NCBI GenBank assembly: GCA_903832735.1
Contig: CAILCO010000087.1
Location: forward strand, 1-64,000
Length of the DNA: 64,000 nt
Origin: an uncultured Sterolibacterium sp.
Lineage (GTDB): Bacteria; Pseudomonadota; Gammaproteobacteria; Burkholderiales; Rhodocyclaceae
Reading direction: 5' to 3'
Shown: piece after piece, positions 27,939 through 36,340 of the stretch
Numbering within the stretch: position 1 is the first letter of the stretch
Layout of the letters: every line of letters starts with the position of its first letter
The notes under the pieces: generated by a model
What the model was told of the DNA's origin: nothing
Seen by the model: the letters and a program-made list of their open reading frames with translations, nothing else
Database searches by the model: none
Made by a program: the position numbers and the translations under genes

Positions 27939-29713
27939 AAATATTCCTGCTGCTCTTCTCTCTCGCTCCGGCTCTCGGCTTCGCTGCCGCGGAACCGCTG
28001 CAACCCGAACAGGCCTACCAGTTCTCCGCTCGTGCGGTGAATGCCACGACGCTGGAAGCGCGCTGGCAGATCGCCGACGGCTACTACCTTTACCGGGAAA
28101 AATTCAAGTTTGCGCTCGGCGCGGGGTCAGGCAAACTAGGCAAGGCGCAATTTCCTCCGGGCAAGATCAAAGACGACGAATTTTTCGGCAAGGTCGAGAC
28201 CTACCGCAATGAAGTACGCGTGCTCCTGCCGTTCGAGGCGGCCGCCGGCGCGACATCGCTCACGCTCCAGGTCACCTCGCAAGGTTGCGCCGATCTCGGC
28301 GTCTGCTATCCCCCGATGGAGCAACAGGCAACAGTGCAGCTGGTTTCTTCGACGGGACCGCAGATGTCGCTCGCGCCGCCTGCCGCGACCACCGAAAAAC
28401 AGCCGACCGGCGACGAGAGTTCAAGGATCAGCCTGCTGCTCAAGAACGCCAGCGTGTGGACCCTGCTGCTGTTCTTCCTGGGCTCGGGCGTGGCGCTCGC
28501 CTTCACGCCGTGCATGTTCCCGATGGTTCCCATACTCTCGGGGATCATTGTCGGCCACGGCCACGACATCACCAAGCGGCGGGCCTTCGTGCTGTCCACC
28601 GTCTACGTTCTCGGCATGGCCGTCACCTATGCGCTCTTCGGCGTCGCCGCCGGCCTGTCGGGCACACTGCTTTCGTCCGCGCTGCAAAACACCTGGGTAC
28701 TCTCCGCCTTTGCCGCACTCTTCGTTGCCCTGTCGCTGTCGATGTTCGGCTTCTACGAACTGCAGCTGCCGAGCTTTCTGCAAAGCAAACTTACCGACGA
28801 AGCCAACCGCCAGCAAGGCGGCAGCCTACATGGCGTACTGCTGATGGGAGCGCTCTCCGCGGTCATCGTCGGCCCCTGTGTCGCCGCGCCGCTGGCGGGC
28901 GCCTTGCTGTATATCGCCAGAACGGGCGATGCGCTGCTCGGCGGCAGTGCGCTGTTCGTCATGGCACTCGGCATGGGCCTGCCGCTGATCGTCGTCGGCA
29001 CCTCGGCGCGCCATCTGCTGCCCAAGCCAGGGCCGTGGATGGAAGCGATCAAAAAAGTCTTCGGCGTGCTGCTGCTGGGCCTGGCGATCTGGCTGGTGTC
29101 GCCGGTGATCCCCGTGCCGGCGCTGATGTCGGCCTGGGCGGTGCTGCTGATCTTCTCCGCAATCTATCTCTCGGCGCTCGACCCCTTGCCCCCCCATGCC
29201 CATGGCTGGCAGAAGTTCGGCAAGGGGGTGGGGGTCGTGCTGCTGCTGATCGGCGCTGCGCTTCTGGCAGGCACCCTGGGCGGCGGCCGCGATGCGCTGC
29301 AGCCGCTCGGCTTCCTGCGCCCTCAGGGTGTAGCGGCGGCCGAGGCGCAAGGGCCAAAATTCGAACGGATCAAATCGCCGGCGGAACTGGATCAGCGCCT
29401 GAAAGCCGCAGGCCGTCCGGTGCTGCTCGACTTTTATGCCGACTGGTGCGTCTCCTGCAAGGAGATGGAGCGCTATACCTTCACCGATCCGGGAGTCGCC
29501 TCGCGCATGGGCAAGATGCTGCTGCTCCAGGCCGACGTCACCGCCAACGACGCCGAAGACCGGGCACTGCTGAAACGCTTCAGCCTGTTCGGCCCACCCG
29601 GGATCATCTTCTTCGACGGCAGCGGCCGCGAAATCCCCGACCTGCGAGTGATCGGCTTCCAGGAAGCCGGCCCTTACTCGGTCACGCTCGACACGGCCCT
29701 CGCCGCACGCTGA
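27932..29713 (+). CDS. dsbD: Thiol:disulfide interchange protein DsbD
   Basis: A 593-residue membrane protein with a signal peptide (LKIFLLLFSLAPALGFAAAEP) and a periplasmic alpha domain ending in CADLGVCYPP. A beta domain of about eight membrane segments carries TPCMFPMVPILSG and GPCVAAPLAGALL. The C-terminal gamma thioredoxin-like domain has DWCVSCKEME (C506, C509). It passes electrons from cytoplasmic thioredoxin to periplasmic DsbC/DsbG and cytochrome c maturation factors. The length is normal. It is translationally linked to cutA (7-bp overlap) and followed by riboflavin synthase after about 40 bp. Confidence 0.95.
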   Translation: MLKIFLLLFSLAPALGFAAAEPLQPEQAYQFSARAVNATTLEARWQIADGYYLYREKFKFALGAGSGKLGKAQFPPGKIKDDEFFGKVETYRNEVRVLLPFEAAAGATSLTLQVTSQGCADLGVCYPPMEQQATVQLVSSTGPQMSLAPPAATTEKQPTGDESSRISLLLKNASVWTLLLFFLGSGVALAFTPCMFPMVPILSGIIVGHGHDITKRRAFVLSTVYVLGMAVTYALFGVAAGLSGTLLSSALQNTWVLSAFAALFVALSLSMFGFYELQLPSFLQSKLTDEANRQQGGSLHGVLLMGALSAVIVGPCVAAPLAGALLYIARTGDALLGGSALFVMALGMGLPLIVVGTSARHLLPKPGPWMEAIKKVFGVLLLGLAIWLVSPVIPVPALMSAWAVLLIFSAIYLSALDPLPPHAHGWQKFGKGVGVVLLLIGAALLAGTLGGGRDALQPLGFLRPQGVAAAEAQGPKFERIKSPAELDQRLKAAGRPVLLDFYADWCVSCKEMERYTFTDPGVASRMGKMLLLQADVTANDAEDRALLKRFSLFGPPGIIFFDGSGREIPDLRVIGFQEAGPYSVTLDTALAAR

Positions 29714-29754
29714 TCCTCTATAATGCGGTCTTCTTCTCCACCGTGACGTCCAGC

Positions 29755-30375
29755 ATGTTCTCAGGCATCGTCGCCGCCACCGGCAAAATTTCCCGCATCC
29801 AGCCGCTCGAACAGGGACTCTCGCTGTTCATCGAAGCGGGCGCGCTGGGTCTTTCCGACGTCGCCCTGGGCGACTCCATCGCCTGCAACGGCGTCTGCCT
29901 CACCGTCGTGGCAAATGACGGCAACACTTTCAGCGTCGATGTCTCGCGGGAAACGCTGGACTGCACCGTCGGCCTCGAGGGCATGAACGAATTAAACCTG
30001 GAGAAGGCGCTGCGCCTGGCCGACCGCCTGGGCGGTCATCTGGTCAGCGGCCATGTCGACGGCGTCGGCGAGGTGCTGAAATTCGCCCCGGTAGGCGAGT
30101 CGTTCGAGTTGGTGATCCGCGCTCCGCAGGAACTGGCGAAATATATCGCCAGGAAGGGTTCGATCACGGTGAATGGGGTCAGCCTCACCACCAACGATGT
30201 GGCTGGCGCCGAGTTTTCCATCAACCTGATCCGGCACACCCTGGAGATGACCACGCTGAAATATCTCAAGGCCGGCAGCCGCGTCAATCTTGAGGTCGAT
30301 CTCATCGCCCGTTACGTCGAGCGGATGCTGACGGCGGCCAGCGACCTCCAAGCACAATCGTCACTATCCACTTGA
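29755..30375 (+). CDS. ribE: Riboflavin synthase, alpha subunit
   Basis: A 206-residue enzyme made of two lumazine-binding repeats. The first begins MFSGIVAATGKI and carries ACNGVCLTV, and the second has HLVSGHVDG, ITVNGVSLTTNDV and FSINLIRHTLEMT. It dismutates two 6,7-dimethyl-8-ribityllumazine molecules to riboflavin. The start at 29755 is the typical MFSGIV; a TATAAT at 29719-29724 may be its -10 box, because it is separated from dsbD. Other riboflavin genes (ribBX, ribH) are at 45-46 kb, so the pathway is dispersed. Confidence 0.95.
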   Translation: MFSGIVAATGKISRIQPLEQGLSLFIEAGALGLSDVALGDSIACNGVCLTVVANDGNTFSVDVSRETLDCTVGLEGMNELNLEKALRLADRLGGHLVSGHVDGVGEVLKFAPVGESFELVIRAPQELAKYIARKGSITVNGVSLTTNDVAGAEFSINLIRHTLEMTTLKYLKAGSRVNLEVDLIARYVERMLTAASDLQAQSSLST

Positions 30376-30565
30376 TAGTCCGCTGACATAGACAGAGCGG
30401 CAATTCCTCCGCTCTGCGCCAAGAACGCCTAACCAGCATAGGCCAGGACCGGCTCGGCAAACACCAGTTGCCGGCATTTCTCCCGCTCGCCAGACCCCAA
30501 AGCACCTGAATATTTCAGTTTTCAAGTAGCAACCGCGCGCAGGAAAATCCGTGCTGCATCGCAGC
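30376..30565. other. Intergenic sequence upstream of the catabolic cluster; nothing recognised
   Basis: About 190 bp between ribE and the promoter of the MoaD-like gene. Short imperfect hairpins are present (GAGCGGCAATTCCTCCGCTC at 30396-30415), which could terminate ribE transcription, though no T-tract follows. No small reading frame with a Shine-Dalgarno was seen. Confidence 0.4.
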
Positions 30566-30624
30566 TTGACACTCGGAAATTGCGATGTTATCGTAAATTC
30601 ATCACATGTCTGACGATTATCGCG
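30566..30624 (+). promoter_or_regulatory. Sigma70-like promoter with two palindromic sites before the MoaD/molybdoenzyme operon
   Basis: TTGACA (30566-30571) is separated by 17 bp from TATCGT (30589-30594). Two short palindromes of the same type, CGAT-gtt-ATCG (30583-30593) and CGAT-t-ATCG (30614-30622), lie 30 bp apart, the first overlapping the -10 box and the second in the leader. This looks like a dimer-of-dimers operator. The regulator is not known; a MarR-family gene sits at the far end of the cluster at 44.2-44.7 kb. Predicted from sequence only. Confidence 0.5.
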
Positions 30625-30639
30625 ATGGAGGGGCTTGAG

Positions 30640-31026
30640 ATGGAGGTGCGTTGGGACGCAGCAGTCAGCGGCAGCCGCTTCTGGTCGGAGCAGCCGCCGG
30701 TCGAGCCGCCCATGATTGCCGCCAGCAATCATGGCTGGATAGACGTACGCGTTTGGCCGTTCGGTATCCTGGCCGACAGCCGCATCGAGCGGCCGATCAT
30801 GCTTGAACTGGGCGACGGCTTCACGCTGCGCGACGTCATCAATGGGCTGGAGGCTCGCTGCGGCGCCGAATTCCTCGACGGCATGCTCGATGGAAAAGGA
30901 GAATTGATCAGCCATTGCCGCGTGTTCGTCGATGGCCGCATGATCGAGCGCCTGGAGCAACCGGTTCCGAGTGGACCGCAGGCGGACGTGGAAATCATCC
31001 TACTGGTCGCCACTGAAGGCGGCTGA
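30640..31026 (+). CDS. MoaD/ThiS-like sulfur-carrier protein ending in Gly-Gly
   Basis: A 128-residue protein whose C-terminal ~85 residues have the beta-grasp pattern of MoaD/ThiS (MLELGDGFTLRDVINGLEARCG..., then DVEIILLVATEGG). The chain ends in the diglycine (127-128) that is thiocarboxylated in true carriers. An N-terminal extension of ~40 residues is not part of MoaD. Typical MoaD delivers sulfur to the dithiolene of molybdopterin; small MoaD-like proteins also occur beside tungsten/molybdenum oxidoreductase genes. It lies 28 bp upstream of the molybdoenzyme gene. GGAGGGG lies 6 nt before the chosen ATG. An in-frame ATG at 30625 precedes this SD and is unlikely. Confidence 0.72.
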   Translation: MEVRWDAAVSGSRFWSEQPPVEPPMIAASNHGWIDVRVWPFGILADSRIERPIMLELGDGFTLRDVINGLEARCGAEFLDGMLDGKGELISHCRVFVDGRMIERLEQPVPSGPQADVEIILLVATEGG

Positions 31027-31054
31027 CCGTTCCCGGCAAAGGAGAAACCCTGAA

Positions 31055-33646
31055 ATGAATACCGCCGCACCAGAGTTCGCAGTCGCCGCCGACGATGCCT
31101 GGGTACCGTCTTCCTGTTCCCTTTGTTACGGTTCCTGCTCGATACTTGCCCACCGCGTCGATGGCGTGGTGGTCAAGATCGAAGGCAATCCGGAGTCCGT
31201 GGTCGGCAAGGGCAAGCTCTGCGGCAAGGGCGTATCGGGGATCATGACCCATTACGACCCCAACCGTCTGACCAAACCGCTGCGCCGCACCAACCCGAAG
31301 AAGGGCTTGGGCGAAGATCCGGGATGGAAGGAGATTTCCTGGGACGAAGCCCTGAGCGAACTCGCCGAGGTGCTCAAAAAAGTGCGTCAGGACGACCCGC
31401 GCAAACTCGTCGTTCAGCGCACCACGACCGTAACCGCCGGGCGCACGCCGTTCCAGACTTTCGCCGCCGCTTTCGGCACGCCGAATTTCTCCGTCTCGGG
31501 CGGCGGCCAGCATTGCGGCAACGGCGCGCACCTGATCAGCGGCATCATGCATGCATCATGGTCTGTGGTGCCCGACTTCGCCTACTGCAATTACGCGATG
31601 TACTTCGGCGCCTCCAAGGGCCACGCGGCCGGCCACGCTTCCTGCTCCAACATGGGTCTGGCGGCGGATGCCCGGGCGCGCGGCATGAAGATGGTGGTGG
31701 TGGACCCGATGGCGAATTTCGCCGGCGCAAAAGCCACCGAGTGGGTGCCGCTGCGCGTCGGCACCGATGCCGCGTTGGCCATGTCCATGGCCAACGTCAT
31801 GGTCAATGAACTTGGCATGGTGGACCGCCCCTATCTCCAAGCCAGGACCAACAGTCCATACCTGATCGGTCCCGACAAGCGCTATGTGCGCGATCCCGAA
31901 TCGAAGAAGCCGCTGGTTTGGGATACTGCTGCGAATGCCGCACGGCCGTTCTCCGAGGTCGCCGCTGCGGACATGGCGCTGGAAGGCGAGTTCTTCGCCA
32001 ACGGCGTAAAGTGCCAGCCGGCGTTCATGAAACTCAAGGAACATCTCCTGAAATTCACGCCGGAGTGGGGCGAGTCCGTCTCTACCGTACCGGCAAAGAA
32101 TATCCGCCGCCTCGCCTGCGAATTCGCCACCGAAGCGCGCATCGGCAGCACCATCATGGTGGACGGGGTGACCCTGCCGTACCGGCCGGTGGCCGCCGTT
32201 GCCTTCCGCGGCAACCAGGGGCACATGAATTCGACCTACAATTTTTTCGCTGTCGACCTGCTCAACCAGTTGGTCGGCGCCGCGGACGTGGTCGGTTCCT
32301 GCCTGGGCTTCAATCCCGCCAGCAAGGGCTTCCCGGAAACCGGCAGGCCGCGCTACGTGCCCACTGCAGACGAGGACGGCCTCATGGTCACGGGCATGTG
32401 GATGGGTTATCACTACCCCTATCCGGCTGCCGAACCGCGCATGCCGAAGAATCTCGGCCTGCAGGATCTGTTCGTCATGGGCATGACCTCGCCCTTCCTC
32501 AATTCCATCGACCAGGAAGAATTGTGGCAGAAGTTCGAGGTGCCCTACCGTCCCGAAGTGCTGATTAATTTCGGCGCCAACCTGATGATGTCGATCGGCA
32601 CCAGCGAAGTGGTGGCAAAGTCGCTGGAGCGCTACAAATTCATCGCCTCCTTCGACCTTTTCCTCACCGAGACCTCGCAGTTCGCCGACATCGTGCTGCC
32701 CGATGCCAGCTATCTGCAGTCGACCGACTCGCGCTCGAATTTTCCCTTCATCTTCAGCCTGCCCGGCGGGATGGGCGAATGGTGCTGGCCGATCCGCCAG
32801 GAAGTGGTGCCGTTGGACGGTGAGCAGCGCCGCTTCTCCGAGGTGCTGCTGGATCTGGCCGACCGCGTCGGGATGCGCGCCGACCTGAACGCCGCCTACA
32901 ACGCCTCGATGAACCTGCAGACACCTTACCGGCTGGAAGGAGATAACGCCTACACCTTCCCGGAAATCTGCGATCTCGAGTTGAAGAACAATTTCGGTCC
33001 CGAGCGCGGCCTGGAATGGTTCAAGGAGCACGGGCTGATCAAGTGGAAGAAGCAGCCCGAAGAAGTTTATTGGCGGCCTTTCGTCGATGTGCGGGTGCCC
33101 GTCTATTGGGAATTCATGGTCTCCATGTGGGAGAAGATCAACGCCATCTGCGAGCCGCGGGGCGTGAAGATTCCGCAGGAATACTACGATCCGCTGCCGG
33201 ACTTTCTGCCCTGCCGCTCCCATCTGTGTCAGAAATCGGGCTTCGACTTTTACGCCTTCTATTATCGCGACACCATCCACACCAACAGCTTCACCATGGA
33301 AAACCCCTGGCTGGACGAAGCCGCCGAACTCGATCCCTTTTCCTACTACGTGGCGATACATGCCGAAGTGGGGAAAAAGAAGGGCCTGCACGACGGACAA
33401 CTGGTCTGGGTGGAGAGCGAGGCGGGCCGCAAGGTGAAGGGCAGGATCCGCCTCACCCAGGCGGTACACCCGGAAGGCCTGGGCATCGCCGCCTGCGCCG
33501 GGCACTGGGGCAAAGGCATGCCCGTCGCCCGTGGCAAGGGGGTGTTCTTCAACGAACTGTTGGAACTGGATTTCGATCACGTCAGCCCGAACAACCTCAA
33601 TCTTGATCTCTGCGTCAAGGTGCGCGTCACGCCGGTGGAGGTCTAA
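31055..33646 (+). CDS. Molybdopterin oxidoreductase catalytic subunit (DMSO-reductase superfamily)
   Basis: An 863-residue catalytic subunit. It has an N-terminal 4Fe-4S motif (C21-x2-C24-x3-C28-x27-C56) followed by the family blocks GNPESVVGKGKLCGKG and SWDEAL. The likely metal-ligand loop is SGGGQHCGNGAH, with Cys154 as candidate molybdenum/tungsten ligand, as in Psr/Phs-type and acetylene-hydratase-type enzymes. C-terminal MopB blocks (GKKKGLHDGQLVWVES; HPEGLGIAACAGHWG) are present. It has no twin-arginine signal, in contrast to most respiratory members with NrfD-type subunits, so a cytoplasmic location is likely. AAAGGAG precedes the ATG. It is followed by Fe-S and membrane subunits; substrate not identified. 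Confidence 0.9.
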   Translation: MNTAAPEFAVAADDAWVPSSCSLCYGSCSILAHRVDGVVVKIEGNPESVVGKGKLCGKGVSGIMTHYDPNRLTKPLRRTNPKKGLGEDPGWKEISWDEALSELAEVLKKVRQDDPRKLVVQRTTTVTAGRTPFQTFAAAFGTPNFSVSGGGQHCGNGAHLISGIMHASWSVVPDFAYCNYAMYFGASKGHAAGHASCSNMGLAADARARGMKMVVVDPMANFAGAKATEWVPLRVGTDAALAMSMANVMVNELGMVDRPYLQARTNSPYLIGPDKRYVRDPESKKPLVWDTAANAARPFSEVAAADMALEGEFFANGVKCQPAFMKLKEHLLKFTPEWGESVSTVPAKNIRRLACEFATEARIGSTIMVDGVTLPYRPVAAVAFRGNQGHMNSTYNFFAVDLLNQLVGAADVVGSCLGFNPASKGFPETGRPRYVPTADEDGLMVTGMWMGYHYPYPAAEPRMPKNLGLQDLFVMGMTSPFLNSIDQEELWQKFEVPYRPEVLINFGANLMMSIGTSEVVAKSLERYKFIASFDLFLTETSQFADIVLPDASYLQSTDSRSNFPFIFSLPGGMGEWCWPIRQEVVPLDGEQRRFSEVLLDLADRVGMRADLNAAYNASMNLQTPYRLEGDNAYTFPEICDLELKNNFGPERGLEWFKEHGLIKWKKQPEEVYWRPFVDVRVPVYWEFMVSMWEKINAICEPRGVKIPQEYYDPLPDFLPCRSHLCQKSGFDFYAFYYRDTIHTNSFTMENPWLDEAAELDPFSYYVAIHAEVGKKKGLHDGQLVWVESEAGRKVKGRIRLTQAVHPEGLGIAACAGHWGKGMPVARGKGVFFNELLELDFDHVSPNNLNLDLCVKVRVTPVEV

Positions 33647-33648
33647 TC

Positions 33649-34251
33649 ATGAGATACGGAATGGTGATAGACCTCAAGCGTTGCATCGGCTGCTACGGCT
33701 GCCAACTCTCCTGCAAGGCGGAGAACGGCACGCCGCCCGGCGTCTTTTTCGCCCGCGTGCTGAAGCAGGAAGAGGGAACCTACCCGACCGTCAATATGCT
33801 GTTCCTGCCGGTGCTGTGCAACCACTGCGAGGAGCCTGCCTGCGTCGATGCCTGTCCGACGGGCGCGAGCTTCATCTGGGAGGACGGCACCGTCGACATC
33901 GACCCGGACCAGTGCGTGGGCTGCCGTTCCTGCATGATGGCCTGCCCCTACGGCAACCGCTATATCAACGACAAACCGCAGCACTACTTCGCGCAGGGCC
34001 AGACGGCATTCGAACAGGCGCGCACCGGGCGCCACCAGACCGAGGTGGTGATGAAGTGCAACTTCTGCCGGGATCGGGTCCAGGCCGGACAGGATCCGGC
34101 GTGCGTGGCGAATTGCCCGACCAGCGCGCGGATTTTCGGCGACCTGGATGATTCCAGCAGTATCGTATCTCGGCTCATCAAGGAGCGTGCCGGATTTACG
34201 CTGCATCCTGAAATGGCAACGAAACCTTGCGTGTACTACCTACCGACATGA
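33649..34251 (+). CDS. Four-cluster ferredoxin-type electron-transfer subunit (DmsB/PsrB-like)
   Basis: A 200-residue iron-sulfur subunit with four cysteine groups of the DmsB/PsrB type: RCIGCYGCQLSC, LCNHCEEPACVDAC, QCVGCRSCMMAC and KCNFC...ACVANC. It therefore holds four cubane clusters and carries electrons between the catalytic and membrane subunits. The stop of the catalytic gene and this ATG are 2 bp apart. No signal peptide is present, as is usual for this subunit type. It is the middle gene of a three-subunit unit. Confidence 0.93.
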   Translation: MRYGMVIDLKRCIGCYGCQLSCKAENGTPPGVFFARVLKQEEGTYPTVNMLFLPVLCNHCEEPACVDACPTGASFIWEDGTVDIDPDQCVGCRSCMMACPYGNRYINDKPQHYFAQGQTAFEQARTGRHQTEVVMKCNFCRDRVQAGQDPACVANCPTSARIFGDLDDSSSIVSRLIKERAGFTLHPEMATKPCVYYLPT

Positions 34252-34293
34252 TAGTCGGGACGAATGACCAGCAGACGAATTGGAGGAGGCGGC

Positions 34294-35217
34294 ATGTCTG
34301 ATTCCCAGGCGAAATACCAGCAGATGTTGATTGATCTGCGCAGCGATTTTCGTCCCCAGCGCGACTGGGGAGAGGGGCGGGGTCTGCTGCTGGTGGTCGG
34401 CCACTTCTTCGTCGGCGTGGCGGCGGGCGGCTGGCTGATGTCGTTGATCTTTGCCAGCAGCAACGGACTGCTGCTGTCGTACCTGCTGGCTGCGCTCGGG
34501 GGCGTGGTGCACCTGGGCTTTCTCGGCCATCCGGAACGCTACTGGCGAATGATGCGGCGGGTGAAGACCTCCTGGGTCTCGCGCGGGTTCGTCGGGATCA
34601 CGCTTTTTCTCGTCGGCGGTTTTCTCTACCTGGTACCGGTGCTGTGGCCGACAGGATTGTGGGGCGGCGGCTCGATAACGGCCATGCTCGGCTATGGCAT
34701 GGCGGCGATCGGCATGGTGGTCATGATCGGCTACATGGGCTTCGTCTACACCGCATCGCGAGCCATCCCGTTCTGGAATTCACCGCTGCATCCAGCCCTG
34801 TATGTCGGCTATGCCTTGCGCGGCGGCGTCGCCGCCTTGCTGGTCACACGCGCCCTGGAGGCAAACCTCGACCAGGTCAATCAGTTGCTGGTGCTCTGGA
34901 TAGCGGTCACCGTCGCGGTAACGCTGTTCTATGTGCTGGAAATCCATGGGGCGCTGAGCAGCGGCAACGCCGCGGCGCGGCGCTCGGTTCATGAACTGCT
35001 GGCCGGACGCGTGTCCGCCTACTTCTACGGCGGCATTCTGCTCCTCGGCATCATCCTGCCGGCATTTCTGGTCTGGACCGGCATGTCCGGGCCGTTGACG
35101 CTCGGGGCCATGGCGCTCCTGGGAGTGGCCTCCGCAGGCGGAGACTTCTTCATGAAGTACGCCACCATCCGCGCCGGCGTGCACCTGCCGCTGCTGACCC
35201 GTGCCGGCGCCCGCTAG
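34294..35217 (+). CDS. NrfD/PsrC-like membrane subunit
   Basis: A 307-residue membrane protein with about eight hydrophobic segments. The conserved N-terminal segment (GEGRGLLLVVGHFFVGVAAGGWLMS) and the GFLGHPERYWRMM loop are those of NrfD/PsrC. Such subunits bind quinone/quinol and connect the Fe-S subunit to the membrane pool. A strong GGAGGAGG lies 5 nt before the chosen ATG; an ATG at 34264 was rejected for lack of this. Its stop codon TAG (35215-35217) is the TAG of a CTAG repeat element, so the element was inserted at, or created, the 3' end of this gene. Confidence 0.9.
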   Translation: MSDSQAKYQQMLIDLRSDFRPQRDWGEGRGLLLVVGHFFVGVAAGGWLMSLIFASSNGLLLSYLLAALGGVVHLGFLGHPERYWRMMRRVKTSWVSRGFVGITLFLVGGFLYLVPVLWPTGLWGGGSITAMLGYGMAAIGMVVMIGYMGFVYTASRAIPFWNSPLHPALYVGYALRGGVAALLVTRALEANLDQVNQLLVLWIAVTVAVTLFYVLEIHGALSSGNAAARRSVHELLAGRVSAYFYGGILLLGIILPAFLVWTGMSGPLTLGAMALLGVASAGGDFFMKYATIRAGVHLPLLTRAGAR

Positions 35218-35274
35218 TGCCCGTAGTTGTCGGCACGACAACCCAGGGCACTTGTGCCACGAAGCAGGTATTAG
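35214..35274 (+). repeat. CTAG-bounded hairpin element, copy 2
   Basis: A 61-bp element CTAGTGCCCGTAGTTGTCG...TTAG. The inner stem GTTGTCG-gca-CGACAAC has 7 bp with a GCA loop, and the outer stem AGTGCCC/GGGCACT has 7 bp separated from it by a 3x3 internal loop. The 5' CTAG contains the stop codon of the NrfD-like gene; the 3' end reads TTAG. About 65 bp separate it from the next start. Confidence 0.85.
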
Positions 35275-35338
35275 AAGAAAACAATAAAAGAGGTTGGCGA
35301 ACGCACAACTTCGGAATTATCACTTGGAGGAGGAAGCC

Positions 35339-36304
35339 ATGATCAAGCAATTCATTGCGCTATTTCTGACGGTTCTGTTCGCGCTCGTTCCAGGGACGGT
35401 GTCGGCGCAAGCCTATCCGGTCAAGCCTATCAAACTGGTCGTCGGCTTCCCGCCCGGCGGCGCCAACGACACCCTGGCGCGCCTGCTGGCGCAGAAACTC
35501 AACGAGGCCTGGGGCCAGTCGGTGTTTGTCGAGAACAAGCCGGGGGCCAACGCCATCATCGCCACCGACTATGTCGCCAGGTCCGCGCCCGACGGCTACA
35601 CGCTGTATGTCGGCGCGACCGGCGCGATGACCGTCAATCCGGCGCTTTATCAAAAGCTCTCCTACGATCCGGTGAAGGATTTCGTTTCGGTCGTCCAGAT
35701 TGCCTCCTGTGCGATGGTGATGGTGGTGAATCCGTCGCGGCCGGCGAAGACCCTTGCCCAGTTCATCGAACAAGCCAAGGCGAAGCCGGGCAAGTTCTCC
35801 TACGCTTCGGGTTCGACGCCCTTTCAGATGGCCACCGAACTGTTCAAGATGCAGGCAGGCATCGATATCATCCATATCCCGTACAAGGGCAGCGCGCAGG
35901 CGATCATGGCCGGCGTCGCGGGCGACACCGACCTGGTGACGGTGGATTTGCCGCCGGCGTTGCCGCAAATCCGCGCCGGCAAGTTGCGCGCTCTGGCCGT
36001 AACCAGTCTCAATCGCGCGTCGGTGGCGCCGGAGATACCGACCGTCTCCGAATCGGGACTGCCCAACTTCGATACCGGGGTATGGACCGGCATCTTCGCG
36101 CCGGCCGGAACGCGCAAGGAAATAGTCGACAAGCTGCACGACACGGTGTTGCAGATCATCAAGACGGATGAATTCAAGGCGCGCCTCACCGAGCTAGGCT
36201 TCGAACCCAGCAATCTCTCGCAACTGCAGTTCGCCGCGCAGGTCAAGGCGGAGATCGCCAAGTGGACCAAAGTTGCGCGGGAAAGCAATATCAAGATCGA
36301 ATAA
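35339..36304 (+). CDS. Bug-family (TctC-like) periplasmic solute-binding protein 1
   Basis: A 321-residue secreted protein with signal peptide (MIKQFIALFLTVLFALVPGTVSAQA) and mature start AYPVKPIKLVVGFPPGGANDTLARLL, the canonical Bug N-terminus. Conserved blocks include VENKPGANAIIATDYVARSAPDGYTL, YDPVKDF, YASGS and IHIPYKGSAQAI. Bug receptors bind carboxylates and some aromatics and feed tripartite tricarboxylate transporters, or act as sensors. The start is supported by GGAGGAGG 5 nt upstream. A paralogue follows; no TctA/TctB membrane subunits are nearby. The neighbours suggest a ligand degraded by the adjacent enzymes, such as an organic acid. Confidence 0.93.
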   Translation: MIKQFIALFLTVLFALVPGTVSAQAYPVKPIKLVVGFPPGGANDTLARLLAQKLNEAWGQSVFVENKPGANAIIATDYVARSAPDGYTLYVGATGAMTVNPALYQKLSYDPVKDFVSVVQIASCAMVMVVNPSRPAKTLAQFIEQAKAKPGKFSYASGSTPFQMATELFKMQAGIDIIHIPYKGSAQAIMAGVAGDTDLVTVDLPPALPQIRAGKLRALAVTSLNRASVAPEIPTVSESGLPNFDTGVWTGIFAPAGTRKEIVDKLHDTVLQIIKTDEFKARLTELGFEPSNLSQLQFAAQVKAEIAKWTKVARESNIKIE

Positions 36305-36340
36305 GACTGGTCGGCGCAGGTGCCCGCCCGACAACCGGAT

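Noticed and set aside
31556-33580. A 674-codon open frame antisense to the molybdoenzyme gene
   Set aside because: Long antisense frames are expected in high-GC coding DNA. The plus-strand product has cluster and cofactor motifs, while this frame shows none.
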